Part shown: piece after piece, positions 22,001-33,930 of the stretch
Layout of the letters: the number at the start of each line of letters is the position of its first letter
Position numbering within the stretch: position 1 is the stretch's first letter
Assembly (NCBI GenBank): GCA_003260075.1
Contig: QLIY01000048.1
Location: 186,001 to 250,000, forward strand
DNA from: Phallusia mammillata
Taxonomy: Eukaryota > Chordata > Ascidiacea > Phlebobranchia > Ascidiidae
Direction of reading: 5' to 3'
Length of the DNA stretch: 64,000 nt
Translations under genes and position numbers: made by a program
The notes under the pieces: model-generated
Told to the model about the DNA's origin: nothing
Databases searched by the model: none
Seen by the model: the letters and a program-made list of their open reading frames with translations, nothing else

Positions 22001-25000
22001 TCATCAAAGGCTAGCAATTCACCCACCCACACAGAAAAGCCTGATTCCTGTAGACAAGATGGTACTTGTCAGTACACAAAGCGAACGTTAAATATAGAAA
22101 GAAACAATAGATACGCAAGATAGAAATAACATTTTACATTAGTAAATGAGAAACTAAAGAAGTCCTAGTAGGTTCTCTGTTTTCTCTTCCATTATTTCCT
22201 AACCTAAATCAAATAATGCATGTCACACTAAAAAACGTATTGCAGTCAGCAGGAACAGTAGTTGGTTGTTCAGGTTAAAATAAGTTAAAAAGTCTTACAG
22301 TGGCTCCGTCTGCAAGAGCATATCCACCAGCAAACAAAAACAAGATATCCCATGGAAACATTCGGTGAACGGTTCGCCAATCAAGGATCGAAGGAACGGG
22401 TTTCTTGATTTCTACATATAAGTTCAAGAATATCGATAAAATGTTTTCAAACACTTTACCAAGAAATCTCTGTGTCTGAGGTTAAGTTGTTTGAAAGCAA
22501 CAGTTTAAATTACAATACTGAACAGCAAAATTTAACAATGAACAATAGATAAAAATGGAAATCATATACTTTTGGAACAAACTACAATATAAGACACAAT
22601 CTCTAGTTTCTGCAATCACCCATTTTTTCGAACATTTTAAATCGACTTACTAGATTGATCTTGGCCATCGAAAATACTCGGTTTTCTATTGGGAAGAATG
22701 AACAAAATAAAGGACATTGTGACGGCCACTGTGCCATCTGTGACGTAACCATCAGGAAATATGGTGGCCCATCCAGGCATGAAACCTGGTTCACGGAAAA
22801 ACCAGAGCAAGGTCGTGATCAGAAAGATGATCAATACGGTCACCTCACCCCACCTAAGCATTAAATATTAAATTTGTTATTGCGTCTCACCACTTTTCGT
22901 TCAGCCTACGCTTATTGACATACGAAAATGTTTTTCAACTCTATACTGTTTATGTTTTTTACATTTTAGCGAATGGTCATTTGAAAATATGGCACCAAAC
23001 CAAATCGTATTTTCGAAGATTAAAAAAGGTTTTCAGGTATTCAGGTTTGTGTTATTTTAGTTTTAAGCAGATAATTTAACCAAAGTCTCACCTGATAGGT
23101 CCGAGACTATTGTATTCATTTCTTATCACTTGCATCGCAGCTTTTTCACCAGCAGTTGATTCACTTGGTCTCCAAAACCTCGTAATATCTCTCCAACTAT
23201 AGCAAAATACGTACACATGTTCAATTATGTTTTAGAGCAGTGGTTCCCAAACTTTTTTCTTTTAAGGCGCATTTTAGAGGGGGGGGGGATTAATGTTAAA
23301 GGCCGATCTACGGATTAATGTGACGTTGAACACTAGCCCATTCATAACTTAAACAAACTGTCCGTCAAAGCAATATGATTCGCGTTCAAAAAAAGTTGAA
23401 ATAATAAACTTAAGCACCAAATTACTTGGTGATAACCAGAATATGCCGAGTTTGAGCTTTAGATGGGAGTCTTGCCGTTCTGTTTGAGCCAACAATCGCC
23501 ATATTACTGTGTTTTTTAAACCTTTTATTTAAAGCGTCACAAAATACCTACTTGAACCCGAAGAAGTACCAGCAAAGCCAAATGTAGGCTAGGATAAGAG
23601 TCACAAATGCACCAGGCAAGGCGTACATGATCCAGTTTCCAAATGACAACTTCACATCAGCGTCAGGAGGGGGGGGGGAGTACACACGTTCAATTATGTT
23701 TTTAGAGGAATGTAAATTAAAATCCTTTCAAAGTAAAAATATTTATGTGACCACTCTGTTTAGTCGTTATTACGCTCCTACAAAAAGGGGGGGGGGTGTT
23801 GTGTTTTTTAAACCTTTTATTTAAATCGTCACAAAAAATACTTACTTGAACCCGAAGAAGTACCAGCAAAGCCAAATGTAGGCTAGGATTAGAGTCACAA
23901 ATGCACCAGGCAATGCGTACATGATCCAGTTTCCAAATGACAACTTCACATCAGCGTCAGGAAAAGTTCTAATCAGAAAAATAAATTTAGTTAATGTGCT
24001 GCCTAAATAGTTTGAATCTCACTTAACCGATTTAGTAATAGCAATAAATATTAAACGCTTATTTGCAAAAGTCATCAAAAATTAAAATACACTGCATACG
24101 TAGAAACAAAAACTGCTCAAAGAGTACTATTTGAGTTCGAAAACTTGTTTTAGACCCCACAAAACCTGCAAGATGACAGATTGCACATTTGGAAAAAAAC
24201 TTGGTATATCGTTCTTACGACAAAGCAATTCGTGGAACAAGTTCATTGTTTAAAAAAAATTGCCTAGTATTAATGTTTGTAGACATTACTATGGAGACTT
24301 ACTGTTCGTATATCGCGGCCAGTACCAGATTAGGGGCCGTTCCTGTTAACGTAGCCGTTCCACCGATTGATGACGCAAAAGGGACAGGGGGGGGGGTCAA
24401 AAATTAAAATACACTGCATACGTAGAAACAAAAACTGCTCAAAGAGTACTATTTGAGTTCGAAAACTTGTTTTAGACCCCACAAAACCTGCAAGATGACA
24501 GATTGCACATTTGGAAAGGGGGGGGGGAACCTTAACTTCACAGCGGTGGGATTCGAACGCACAAAGCCTTTACATTGCTGAGTGTCTTATAATGGTTAGC
24601 AAGCACGAAATTAAGCGACCAACAGGTAATGTTCTGCTTGATTTTTTTGTAATTGTAGACAATGATAATGTTTCAATCAATCAAATTAGCTTGTTAACTC
24701 ACGCAATATTCTGGTGCGGATGATGTGAAAAACAAATTTTATGTAGATTTAAAAAGAATGGGGGGGGGGACAAAAATTAAAATACACTGCGGTTTAAAAA
24801 ACTGAAAACTTATTTTAGACCCCACAAAACCTGCAAGATGACAGATTGCACATTTGGAAAAAACTTGGTATATCGTTCGTATGACAAAGCAATTCGTGGA
24901 ACACGTTCATTGTTTAAAAAAAATTGCTTAGTATTAATGTTTGTAAACAATGGAGACTTACTGTTCGTATATCGCGGCCAGTACCAGATTAGGGGCTGTT

Positions 25001-28000
25001 CCTGTTAACGTAGCCGTTCCACCGATTGATGACGCAAAAGGGACACAGATTGTTACCCCAGTAATCAGAAGCTCCATTCGTTTTCGCTCAGTCTGTTCGC
25101 AAAGTTCCAACTCCTGAAGCGTGTAAGATAGGAAACGGTTGTAGTTTTAAATCAAACATAATAGAGCTGGTGATACGAAATCGCATGCGAAAATACACGA
25201 CTGTTAACACAATGTATCGCAAAGACAGAAAAGCTACAGTTGAGTGAGGGTTTTTCTATCTTCGAAAAGCCTTTTCACAGTTTTTAGTGTAAAACTGTTT
25301 TAAGTTTGGTTGAACGAAAACTGGTTAACGATTTAACAGAAATATGAAAGAAATAAGTGAATGCGGTAACAAGAACAAAAATTAAGTTTGAGTTGTGAAA
25401 GAAAAATAATTGGATTTTTTAATGTACTTTGGGGGGGGGGTAATGTATCGCAAAGACAGAAAAGCTACAGTTAAGTGAGGATTTTTCTATCTTCGAAAAG
25501 CCTTTTCACAGTTTTTAGTGTGAAACTGCTTTAAGTTAAAAATAAAAAAATAAAAAAAAAATAAGTTTGAGTTGTGAAAGAAAAATAATTGGATTTTTTA
25601 ATGTACTTTTGAACTCACGTCTATAGTTTCCGCTTCCGAAACGTCTTTATCGGAACTTTTGTCACTGAAATCATCAACTTCTGAAAACGAACTTTCATCC
25701 AAATCAACCTGTGCAATATAAAGGCTTTAAGTAAGCTCTATATCTTGTACCTAATAAATACAGAAAATGTAACAACTGCCCCGCTGGTTTGCCCTACCTT
25801 AACTTTACAACGGTGGGATTCGAACGCACAAAACCTTTACATTGCTGAGTGTCTTATAATGGTTAGCAAGCACGAAAATTAAGCGACCAGGTAATGTTCT
25901 GCTTGATTTTTTTGTGATTGTAGACAAAGGTAATGTTTCAATCAATCAAATTAGCTTGTTTACTCACGCAATATTCTGGTGCGGATGATGCGAAAAACAA
26001 ATTTTATGTAGATTTAAAAAGAATGGGTAACAATACATACCGTGAACATCGTATTATCGTAGAATGACGTAGATTGGGAAATCCCCGTTGGCAATTCTTT
26101 CTTTATAGAATTCTGGTCGGATTTTTTGCCGAAGTTGTTTCTTTTCTTTATCAACAAAAACCTCAGTTATTACGTCGCGTCTTACGTTGTCTTATCGAGG
26201 TTAAAAAATATGCTTTATTGTCCAAAAACTTCAACTTAAAACAGATATCACTTTTCAGCATTTTATCTGTCCCATTTATCCTGAGATTTACAAACAGGTC
26301 TGTCTTTGGTATTTGACCGTTTTTTCACGACCTTCGAAATTCTACTGTAAGTTTCTCATGGTAACTCGGTTTCTTTGACCTGAAATCGCGTGAAAACACA
26401 ATAAAGTATTCGGCTCAGTAACTATGTCTGATCTCACCTTTTCAAAATTTCTCTCAGCATCAGCCTTGAGTTCGTTAAAAACAGCTTCAACGATGGGAAG
26501 CATCATGGCTGTGGTGGCGGTTGAGCTGATCCACATTGAGAGAAAGAATGTGATCGCCATGAAACCGAACATCAAGCTGCAAGTGCAATTATGGTCACAA
26601 GATTATTCCGACAATAGATAAAAACGGATTCTGTCCGTGCCCAATGTTTTTCAAGCCAAAAACTCGAATGTATTATTTTTCTTAATAAATCAGAATTACC
26701 GGCAATGATCAAAAGTTTTTACCTTGGTAAAACACAAATGTGGCGTAGTGTGAAGTCAAGCCTGATTCAAGCAGATTTTATTGACACTGATGCTCAAACT
26801 TAAACCGGAACGTTACCCCAAACTCAAAGCTGTGAAGACGAAGTGTGAAGACCGAACGTAACTTCGGGCAAAAAGTTGATAAACGCTCTGGCTTCAAACT
26901 ATTTCAGAAATTATTTAGAACTTACGATCTTGGTTTTGCTCCGACAAGCATCAAAATCCTAAGTGCGGTTCTTTTGTGTAGTCCAGTGACTTCCACAGCA
27001 ATAGCAATGAGCAAGCCTCCGACGAACAACCAGCTGCTGTCGCGGAAGAAGGCAGCGCTAACTTCAGCTCCCGTCATGATTCCAGTCATTGGGAAGATTA
27101 TAAGAGGCAGAAATGACGTCACTGCCAGGGGAATCACCTCTGCGATCCAGTAAATTGCCATGAGAAGAATCGTGTAGCCGCATGCTGCCTCCTGAGATAA
27201 AAGATAAAAATATTTGGATATTTGCTCTGAGTGGGATCTGAACCCGCGTTGAAACATTTCTGAGGTGGATTTACCGACACAAAGTCACTTGTAAAAGTTC
27301 AACTCAAAGTTGTTTTTGCCTCTGCGTTTGACACTGATGCTTGATAGGTGAATAAATACTAACAAACTCAAAACAGAAGGTGTGCCCTATCTTATTACTA
27401 AAGTAAGTTCATTTGAAAGATATTTAGGTAATTTTGTCTGAATCGTCAGGGAGATAAATAATTAATATAGTGTAAAATAATCAGTGATAAAATAGTTTGT
27501 TACATTGCTTAGCCTAAAATGAAATCAAACATACATTTTTCAGGGAGCCACAATGTTGGACTTAGGAAAACAATTAGGATACTAACTTAGTGTTAATCAA
27601 GAAGAGTTCACAAAGGTTTAAACAAACCTTACAGGAGAGATGAATGGTTTTGCTCAAGGCTTATGTATTGTTGGATATACTGACTTCACAGATGTATTTA
27701 AACGACAAATGCCCAACTCAATGTTATTAAACATGCGAATACAATCATTACGTGATCGTTGACGGCAGCATTTTCGTGCACCATAACACAGACCCCACTG
27801 CACTACAACATCTCCCCTGCAGCGATTAATAACAACATTCCGGGAATGTTTTGACACGAAATTCATCGGTGGTAAATGAGTTCAGCGGTGGTTGGGGGTA
27901 AAAACCGCAGCATTCTTGATACACGGGTGGTGGTGAAAAGATGATAGCATTCCCTCCGACGCAGTGTCAGTCAACAAGCGGTTTGTACCAGTGAAAGCTT

Positions 28001-28889
28001 GTTGTACACTGGTTATGTGGCCTGTCAGCAGGTTATGCAACTATCTCGTCTGTTTAACCTCGTTTCATCATTGAATTCGATGTGCGGAATGTTATTCGGC
28101 AAATTTAATTGCAAGCAAGGCGTTGTTTTTGCCAAATACCTTACGCGACATTTTATGCAAAACTTGGTGTGCAAACAATTTGGTTTCGTTTAAATTTACA
28201 GAATTGGTCTGGTGGTTGCAAAAACTTCCAAAAGTTAAATTAGCGATTAAAAAAACAAAACAGAAGGACTGATGCTATTACATAGCAAATGCAACTTTTC
28301 TTTGTAAATGCTAACACCAGCTGTGTATCACTTGTTTGAAGATTTTGTGGTCAAAACATTGTCAATGAAATGTCGTACCAACACCGATGTTTTTGTTTTT
28401 TTGCGACTGAGTTTTGCAACGTTGAGTTGTCGTGATTTGAACCTCGCTTGTCTGAACTGAGATGCTCCTTGCCGACAACCCCGCTATATGACGCCACGCT
28501 ATGGGTAAATATTTGTTTGTGTCGCCGGACTTACGTTAAGTTGTAGGATTGGTTACAACGACAAGTACGGAAGTAAACATTTATGTAGGAGAAGCCGACT
28601 GGATTCGAATACGAAAGTTTTTCTATTTGTTTGTTTTTTATATTTTTGTTTCGCTCTGCACAGCAGGCTGTTTTGCAAAACAAATTTTACAGCTTAAATG
28701 CTGTTAAAATGAACCAGTAAAGAATTTTGATGTTTTCTCAGAAGTTTTATTTTATAAAATGGAAAATATAAATCAACTTACCGTGGTTGGGATAACAATG
28801 GGAATCGGGAGGAGTAACACAGGAGGAAGAATGACTGAGAGTGTACCACGGAAAGCCCAAATCTTCCTGAGCAGAAGAGGAACAGTCAT
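19091..28889 (-). CDS. SLC13-family sodium-coupled carboxylate-type transporter, paralog A
   Basis: Thirteen minus-strand exons: 28782-28889, 26926-27191, 26438-26576, 26041-26145, 25619-25708, 24962-25113, 23846-23968, 23092-23196, 22651-22853, 22299-22411, 21886-22047, 19749-19886 and 19091-19270, all in phase, about 627 residues. The fold is multi-pass and resembles NaDC/NaCT: IAEVIPLAVTSFLPLIIFP, WLFVGGLLIAIAVE, PFASSIGGTATLTGTAPNLV and SMAFMLPVATPSNAIAFSYG are family hallmarks. The two acidic/basic loop exons (26041-26145 and 25619-25708) are the least certain. Both SNT-type signatures are altered: WISSTATTAMM instead of SNT, and QVSNNTATSS where SNVAT is usual. Several exons appear twice beside poly-G runs, probably as alleles. 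The substrate cannot be assigned; dicarboxylate or citrate is the family norm. Confidence 0.88.
19345..19524. mobile_element. 180-bp hAT-like MITE with perfect TSD
   Basis: Starts CAGTAGTGGGATTCAGCCGG and ends GGAATACCACCACTG, giving inverted termini. The octamer GATGAAAG flanks it at 19337-19344 and 19525-19532. Copies of the same family are at 55709-55887 and, damaged, from 35389. It lies in the last intron of SLC13 paralog A. Confidence 0.9.
20486..20534. mobile_element. hAT-like element end cut by poly-G
   Basis: CAGTGATTCTCAAATGCGGC resembles the terminus of the element at 59190-59447. The sequence after the G run (TTTTGCGGCTCGCACCAGG...) matches the interior of that same family, and again after the G run at 21585-21594. 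Confidence 0.6.
20821..20982 (-). other. Second copy of an SLC13 paralog A exon
   Basis: Encodes the same 54 residues as exon 21886-22047 (ESGFSVWVGELLAFDDSIDD...), with intact splice sites and near-identical flanks. Both copies sit downstream of poly-G joins, so this is most likely the other allele rather than a tandem exon. A partial second copy of exon 22299-22411 is at about 21251-21333. Confidence 0.7.
23238..23278. mobile_element. hAT-like terminus with TTTTAGAG flank
   Basis: CAGTGGTTCCCAAACTTTTT follows the octamer TTTTAGAG (23230-23237). The other allele near 23684-23707 carries the same flank (TTCAATTATGT) running straight through TTTTTAGAGGAATG without the element, which looks like an empty site. 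The rest of the element is lost at the poly-G at 23279. Confidence 0.6.
23549..23668 (-). other. Partial second copy of SLC13 paralog A exon
   Basis: Nearly identical to exon 23846-23968 and cut at its 5' end by the G run at 23669. A similar partial copy of exon 24962-25113 lies at about 24298-24386, ending at the G run 24387-24396. Interpreted as alternative alleles. Confidence 0.75.
24528..24720. repeat. tRNA-like (B-box) dispersed sequence
   Basis: On the minus strand it contains GTGCGTTCGAATCCCACCGC, a good pol III B-box / T-arm-like block, preceded by an AATGTAAAGGC anticodon-arm-like segment. A second copy lies at 25800-26000, probably the same locus on the other allele. No complete cloverleaf can be drawn, so a SINE remnant is more likely than a tRNA gene. 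Confidence 0.5.
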
Positions 28890-30898
28890 AATGAACCACA
28901 CGTTTCAAAAGATGTATAAATTTGTGGTTTTATCAACAACTGCTCAAACAAAATAAAAACCAGGTCAAGCTGTAAGACTACTTGTTTTCGTCAGGACTGC
29001 ATATGAGCAATTTTGCCAGAAAATGCTTACTTAAGGTAAAAGTGCTGCAAATTATGTAACCAAATATTAGTTTCAAAAGCGTCTAATTGCTGAAAAACCG
29101 CCTATTTGATTTCAATATTTTGATATCAATCAATCTCGCCTAAACATAATTGTTTCGCAAATAGCTGAACTTCGGCATTTTTTTCCTTTTACAACTTTAA
29201 GCACAGATTGAAAACTTTTGTCCCACTTTCCTCGCCTCTGCCTTCTATATTGTTTTAGCAACGTTATTTAGGGCAAAGCAACGCATGAAAACCACCTCAT
29301 CAAAATTTTACAAACGTTTTGTGGTTTACAAGAGTCATTGCTGCCGTGTACGTTATTGTGGCTACTGAACAAGGCTAGAAAGTTTACTTCTTCAACAAAA
29401 CGAAAGTTCATTAAAACGGTGTTCGGATTGAGATTCGTAATTTGAAGTCAGTTGCAACGGCAGTTACACGGTTTAAGATATTGACTCGATCAGTGTATCG
29501 CAATATTCAACTTATGCTTATGTTGGACTTATGTCGGATATATTTACTATTTTGTTTTATAATTTTACACTTCACATTCCTATTTCGTATATTACCACAA
29601 AACGGTTTCGTTTGACTTAAACTTCAAATGTTATGAATCCAGGGGGGGGGGTGGACTTATGTCGGATATATTTACTATTTTGTTTTGTAATTTTACACTT
29701 GACATTCGTATTTCTTATATCACCACAAAACGGTTTCGTTTGACTTAAACTTCAAATGTTATGAATCCAAAATAAATTCGACTTGTTTCGAGTGTCGTAG
29801 CTGCCAGAAATCGTTTTTTTTTTCAGGCGTAACGAATAGCAATTACCTAAAATTTACTCCGACTCTACATACAACCTCTTTTACAACACAGTCATTTCTC
29901 CACTTAACAGAGAAAATTTACAGAAAGGGGGGGGGGATCCATAAAGCTTCTAACTACTCAGTTCTCCCCAAAATTGGAATGACTTTCAACCAAGTTGCAG
30001 TTAAAACCGGACAACTTCGTTTAACGGCACGACTTATTTGTAACAACAAGCACCTAAACCTGATCTTATATATTCCGGTCGAAGCGAAGCAAATTCCATG
30101 TGATAGGATCTAACTTGTTTATTTGCTTGTTCGTTCGCGTCACCAAGCCAGTGGTCTGACGTTGGACCCGCGCGGGATTTTGATGCCTTACAGAGGGGGG
30201 GGGGGTTTTTTCAGGCGTAACGAATAGCAATTACCTAAAATTTACTCCGACGCTACATACAACCTTTTTTACAACACAGTCATTTCTCCACTTAACAGAG
30301 AAAATTTACAGAAAAAATCCATAAAGCTTCTAACTACTCAGTTTTCTCCAAAATAGGAATGACTTTCAACCAAGTTGCAGTTAAAACCGGACAACTTCGT
30401 TTAACGGCACGATTTATTTGTCACAACAAGCACCTGAACCTGATCTTATATATTCCGGTCGAAGCGAAGCAAATTCCATGTGTAGGATCTAACTTGTTTA
30501 TTTGCTTGTTCGTTCACGTCACCAGGCCAGTGGTCTGACGTTGGACCCGCGCGGGATTTTGATGCCTTACAGACGTGAACTTTCCATCACTGTTTGTGCG
30601 TTGAATTCCCGGGAAGTTAACTTGCTGACTCATCAGTGACAGCGTAAATGTTGTTGATAGAAAATGTCAACGTTGGTTTGCGTAGAAAATGCTGCAAAGT
30701 TACGAATTCTCGTCAAAATTTGCTGCAACGTTGCAAAATCTTGGAAATATTTGGTGGCTGCTGGTTTCTATCAACGTTTTGCAGCAAACCGATTGTTCTT
30801 TCTTTTGTTTCGGCAAAATACATCAATGTATATTCAATTTATCAAGGAGATTTACTGTTATGAATCGGATCAACGCCGTTTTAGATTTTTACATTGGG
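28890..30898. other. SLC13 paralog A upstream region with allelic duplications
   Basis: No gene seen. About 29516-29641 recurs at 29652-29768, and 29820-30194 recurs at 30206-30575, each pair with poly-G runs between (29642-29651, 29927-29936, 30195-30205). Confidence 0.6.
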
Positions 30899-30906
30899 GT
30901 TTGAAT

Positions 30907-31367
30907 TAGAGATGTATCGAATATTCGGTTTGCCGAATTTATTCGGCCGAATCGGGCACTTTTGCAAAGATTCGGTTTCGGCAGAATAATTTGTTGCGAT
31001 TCGGCCGAAACCGAATCTTTTACGAACAATCATTTAAAGCGTTGAACGTATCTGTTCTGCATAGTACTAACGAAAAACGCGTCAATCATTATATTTTTTA
31101 ACACATTGTAGCTTTTCCCACTGCAGGCAAAAAATCAGTAATTCATTGTCGGGTTGGCAATCAATGTTAAACCCCACAGAACTAAAACAAGGTCGAAACA
31201 CAACCATTCTGCACTTACTGCCTGGTAGATTAACTTATGTTTTTATGTCAAACGCACAGGGTAAGACTTCGCGTGACGTCATAAATGATTCGGCCGAATT
31301 TATTCGGCAAAACCGCCGAATATTGTTTTCGGTCGAATCGAAATTTCGCCGATTCGGTACATCACTG
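30907..31367. mobile_element. hAT-like MITE rich in ATTCGGCCGAAT
   Basis: Left end TAGAGATGTATCGAAT and the complement of the right end CAGTGATGTACCGAAT form inverted termini. The flanking octamers GTTTGAAT (30899-30906) and GTTTGATC (31368-31375) match at 6 of 8 bases. Subterminal palindromes of the type TTCGGCCGAA occur near both ends. It has no transposase. Confidence 0.75.
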
Positions 31368-31414
31368 GTTTGATCCATCAATGTTGCAAAAGATTGTTAG
31401 CAATTCCGTCCTCT

Positions 31415-31659
31415 TTTGCATAGTTGTGACTTCTAACCCTGTCTCTGCCACTGGTATTTTGCTTAGCGTTAAGCGGTCCTTCAAGCCAGACTTTTAACTT
31501 GAGCGGTGTACCTTTTTATTTGATTTATCCGATTTGGGCAGTTCTTCACTTTAATAAGTTCAACACATCAGATTCCACTGGGTTGAAGGTACATGGCTCA
31601 TGTTAAAGCTAAGCAAAATACTAGTGGCAGAGACAGGGTTAGAAGTCACAACCATGCAA
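31415..31659. repeat. Inverted repeat, about 50-bp arms
   Basis: The left arm at about 31415-31471 contains TTCTAACCCTGTCTCTGCCA; the right arm at about 31603-31659 contains the reverse complement TGGCAGAGACAGGGTTAGAA. The arms differ at about three positions and enclose about 130 bp. Confidence 0.8.
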
Positions 31660-32387
31660 AAAAAGATACAAATATTTGCTACTTTACATAAAGTTTTGCG
31701 TGGTTTGGTATATTAGTGTATCTTTACAACCCAAATTAACACACGGCAAGAATTTAGGATAAAAAAGCTTAACTTAAAAGATATGACAACATTTTATTTT
31801 CTTACAGAATGCATGTTTATTTTCTGTTTATAGTGCAAATGTAAAACTAGTAAATTGTACACAAAATGATAAAAAATCAAATCTTCAAAATTAAACACAA
31901 AAAGATCCACAATATTATGATACTACACTTGTGTGTAATATTTGCACATGCAGCTAAATCTGGATATGGGGCAGCTTGCAAATCGGCATACAACAAACAC
32001 AATTTTGTAAAAGACACAATGCAGCAAAAATATTATAATAAGACAGTGAGTTACAATGATTTGTTGTTGACTTTTTTGTTAATGGTCACTTACAATTTTG
32101 AAAAAGATCACTTTACCAATGTACAAAACATAAGATGTATTTGTTTTTGACATGTAAAGAAATTCACTTTATGCAACATTTTGATCACAATGTAAATTAT
32201 AGATAGAAAAACAGTCATTTTTATAAATACAGAATGAGTTTTTATTAAATACATTTTCTATAGTACCAAAAAGAATGGCTTTCAGTGGAAAATAAAACAA
32301 TATTCAAATAATACAGTCAAGAATATAGTACCAAATCCTTATTATGAGATGCTTGGATAAATAGCAAAAAAATCAACACTGATATAT
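31660..32387. other. SH3BGRL 3' flank
   Basis: AT-rich; includes an AATAAA-type signal on the minus strand near 32235. A 94-codon plus-strand frame at 31866 has no recognised features and is probably chance. Confidence 0.45.
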
Positions 32388-32753
32388 TCAACAGATGTCC
32401 ATGGCAATCCCATTTTGTTTGAACTTAAGCAATGTTTTCTCTTCCATTGAGTTGGATGGTGGTGAAAGCTTAAAGAAGGTGTACAGCAAACCATTTTCCA
32501 TTGCTGCGAAAAACTTCTCAAAATCACCACAGTATTCATCCCCATTAAACACTTGTGGTGGCAAAACTTTTCCTTCTTTCTTGCTTTCAGGCATCTTTGC
32601 AAGCATTATTTCTCTTGCTTCAGTGTTAATAGTGAGGTCAACCACCTCAAATCCAATATTGTTTGCATTCAAAAAGTTGATAATCTTGTTCTGATTGTCT
32701 CGAATACATTTGTTCATCAAAACAGATGTCACGTACACAGTAATTCCACCCAT
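32388..32753 (-). CDS. SH3BGRL: SH3 domain-binding glutamic acid-rich-like protein
   Basis: A single coding exon of 121 residues, with the start codon eight bases after an acceptor (CTGGTTTAG|GTTACAATATG), implying a spliced 5' UTR. It begins MGGITVYVTSVLMN, the first strand of a thioredoxin-like fold, followed by INFLNANNIGFEVVDLT and the family's proline motif LPPQVFNGDEYCGDFEKFF. As in SH3BGRL the redox CXXC of glutaredoxins is absent, so it is likely a small cytosolic adaptor rather than an oxidoreductase. Length is close to the 114-residue human protein plus a short C-terminal extension ending MDIC. Confidence 0.92.
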   Translation of the reverse strand: MGGITVYVTSVLMNKCIRDNQNKIINFLNANNIGFEVVDLTINTEAREIMLAKMPESKKEGKVLPPQVFNGDEYCGDFEKFFAAMENGLLYTFFKLSPPSNSMEEKTLLKFKQNGIAMDIC

Positions 32754-33930
32754 ATTGTAACCTAAACCAGCATATATTTTGCAACAAAATAAAAATTACA
32801 CAACAATACAACCGGCTGTTGGAACAAAAACAGTGTAAAACATATTCTGAAAACTTACAAATAAAATAGGCACCACTGACCACTGATCTCTTTTTAAATC
32901 ATACACTTCTGTGACAAAACAACACTTAACTCTAAATCTGTTTCAAGCAAACGGAGAAACGTTTCAGTTAACTTTGTCTTCCCCGCAAACAAAAATAAAG
33001 TAATAACAGACAAGCATTTGTTCTCACTTCTGCAAAGTATCACCTTCATTTTATCAGCTGTTTGCCACTAGCCTTTGACAAAACACGCACAGGCACACGT
33101 ATCTGGAAGTGAGCCTATACCTGCTGGTTTTAAATTTGTTACTTTCCAATAGATGTAAAATTTATTTTGTATTTTTTCGATTTTGTTCGATTAACGATGC
33201 AATGTTAAATAAGTTTTTAAGCAAAAGATACGCTCATATTAACCCACCTTATGAATGTTATTATGCCCTCGCTCAAGTCAAAAAAGTTAACTATTTCTGT
33301 CAGTGTGCAAAGATTTCTTTTATTATTAACTTCTATTTATCGTTAGCAATCATTCGAAAATGTAATACTACAGCTACGGAACAATCGAAAGTCGTTAAAT
33401 AATCTCATTGTTTGGTGAGTCACGGTTGAGTGAAAACGGCCGGCTTGATCAGTAAATAATACTCGCCAGGGAGGGTCAGTCATGTAAAGTTGTGCGGTTG
33501 GTCGTAACATTAGTAACAGTGGCTCGCCGCCATAAAAGGTAGGACACGCCTCACGTATACCGCAATGATTCAGCAAAATGTGTAGCAACCAGTCGAAGGT
33601 GTAAGGTTAAAAATAGCAAGAATGAGGTACTGTTGTGTTGTAGTTGCAGTTTAGTGGACATGAATTTTGTACAAGACGAAATCGTACTTAGTATTGCTGC
33701 TTATATTTTGCCGGCATAGAAGCTTTGCCATGCTAAAATTACTCAGTAATGGTAGGGTAAGTTGCATCGAGTGTGATTGTAGTGTTTAGCGTTGTTCAGC
33801 GTAGAGTTTACATGTAGCTTTTGAAAACGTAGCGGTTCCATGCAATGTTCAAAGGTATAACCAACAGCCTTGTTATCTTTTATAGTGCACTGTTTAAGTA
33901 ACAGTTTTGCTGCATATAAATAAAAGAAAT
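32754..33930. promoter_or_regulatory. Divergent SH3BGRL / rhodanese intergenic region
   Basis: Holds the promoters of two divergent genes and the unseen 5' UTR exon of SH3BGRL. No specific element can be named. Confidence 0.4.

Noticed and set aside
20821-22047. Two copies of an SLC13 exon as mutually exclusive exons
   Set aside because: The copies encode the same residues, share intron flanks and are bounded by poly-G joins; allelic copies are simpler. Long reads could reverse this.
23549-25113. Extra partial SLC13 exons as pseudogene fragments
   Set aside because: Each is cut exactly at a G run and is near identical to the full exon, so assembly duplication fits better.
31866-32150. 94-codon plus-strand frame
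   Set aside because: AT-rich composition, no domain and no splice context; probably chance.
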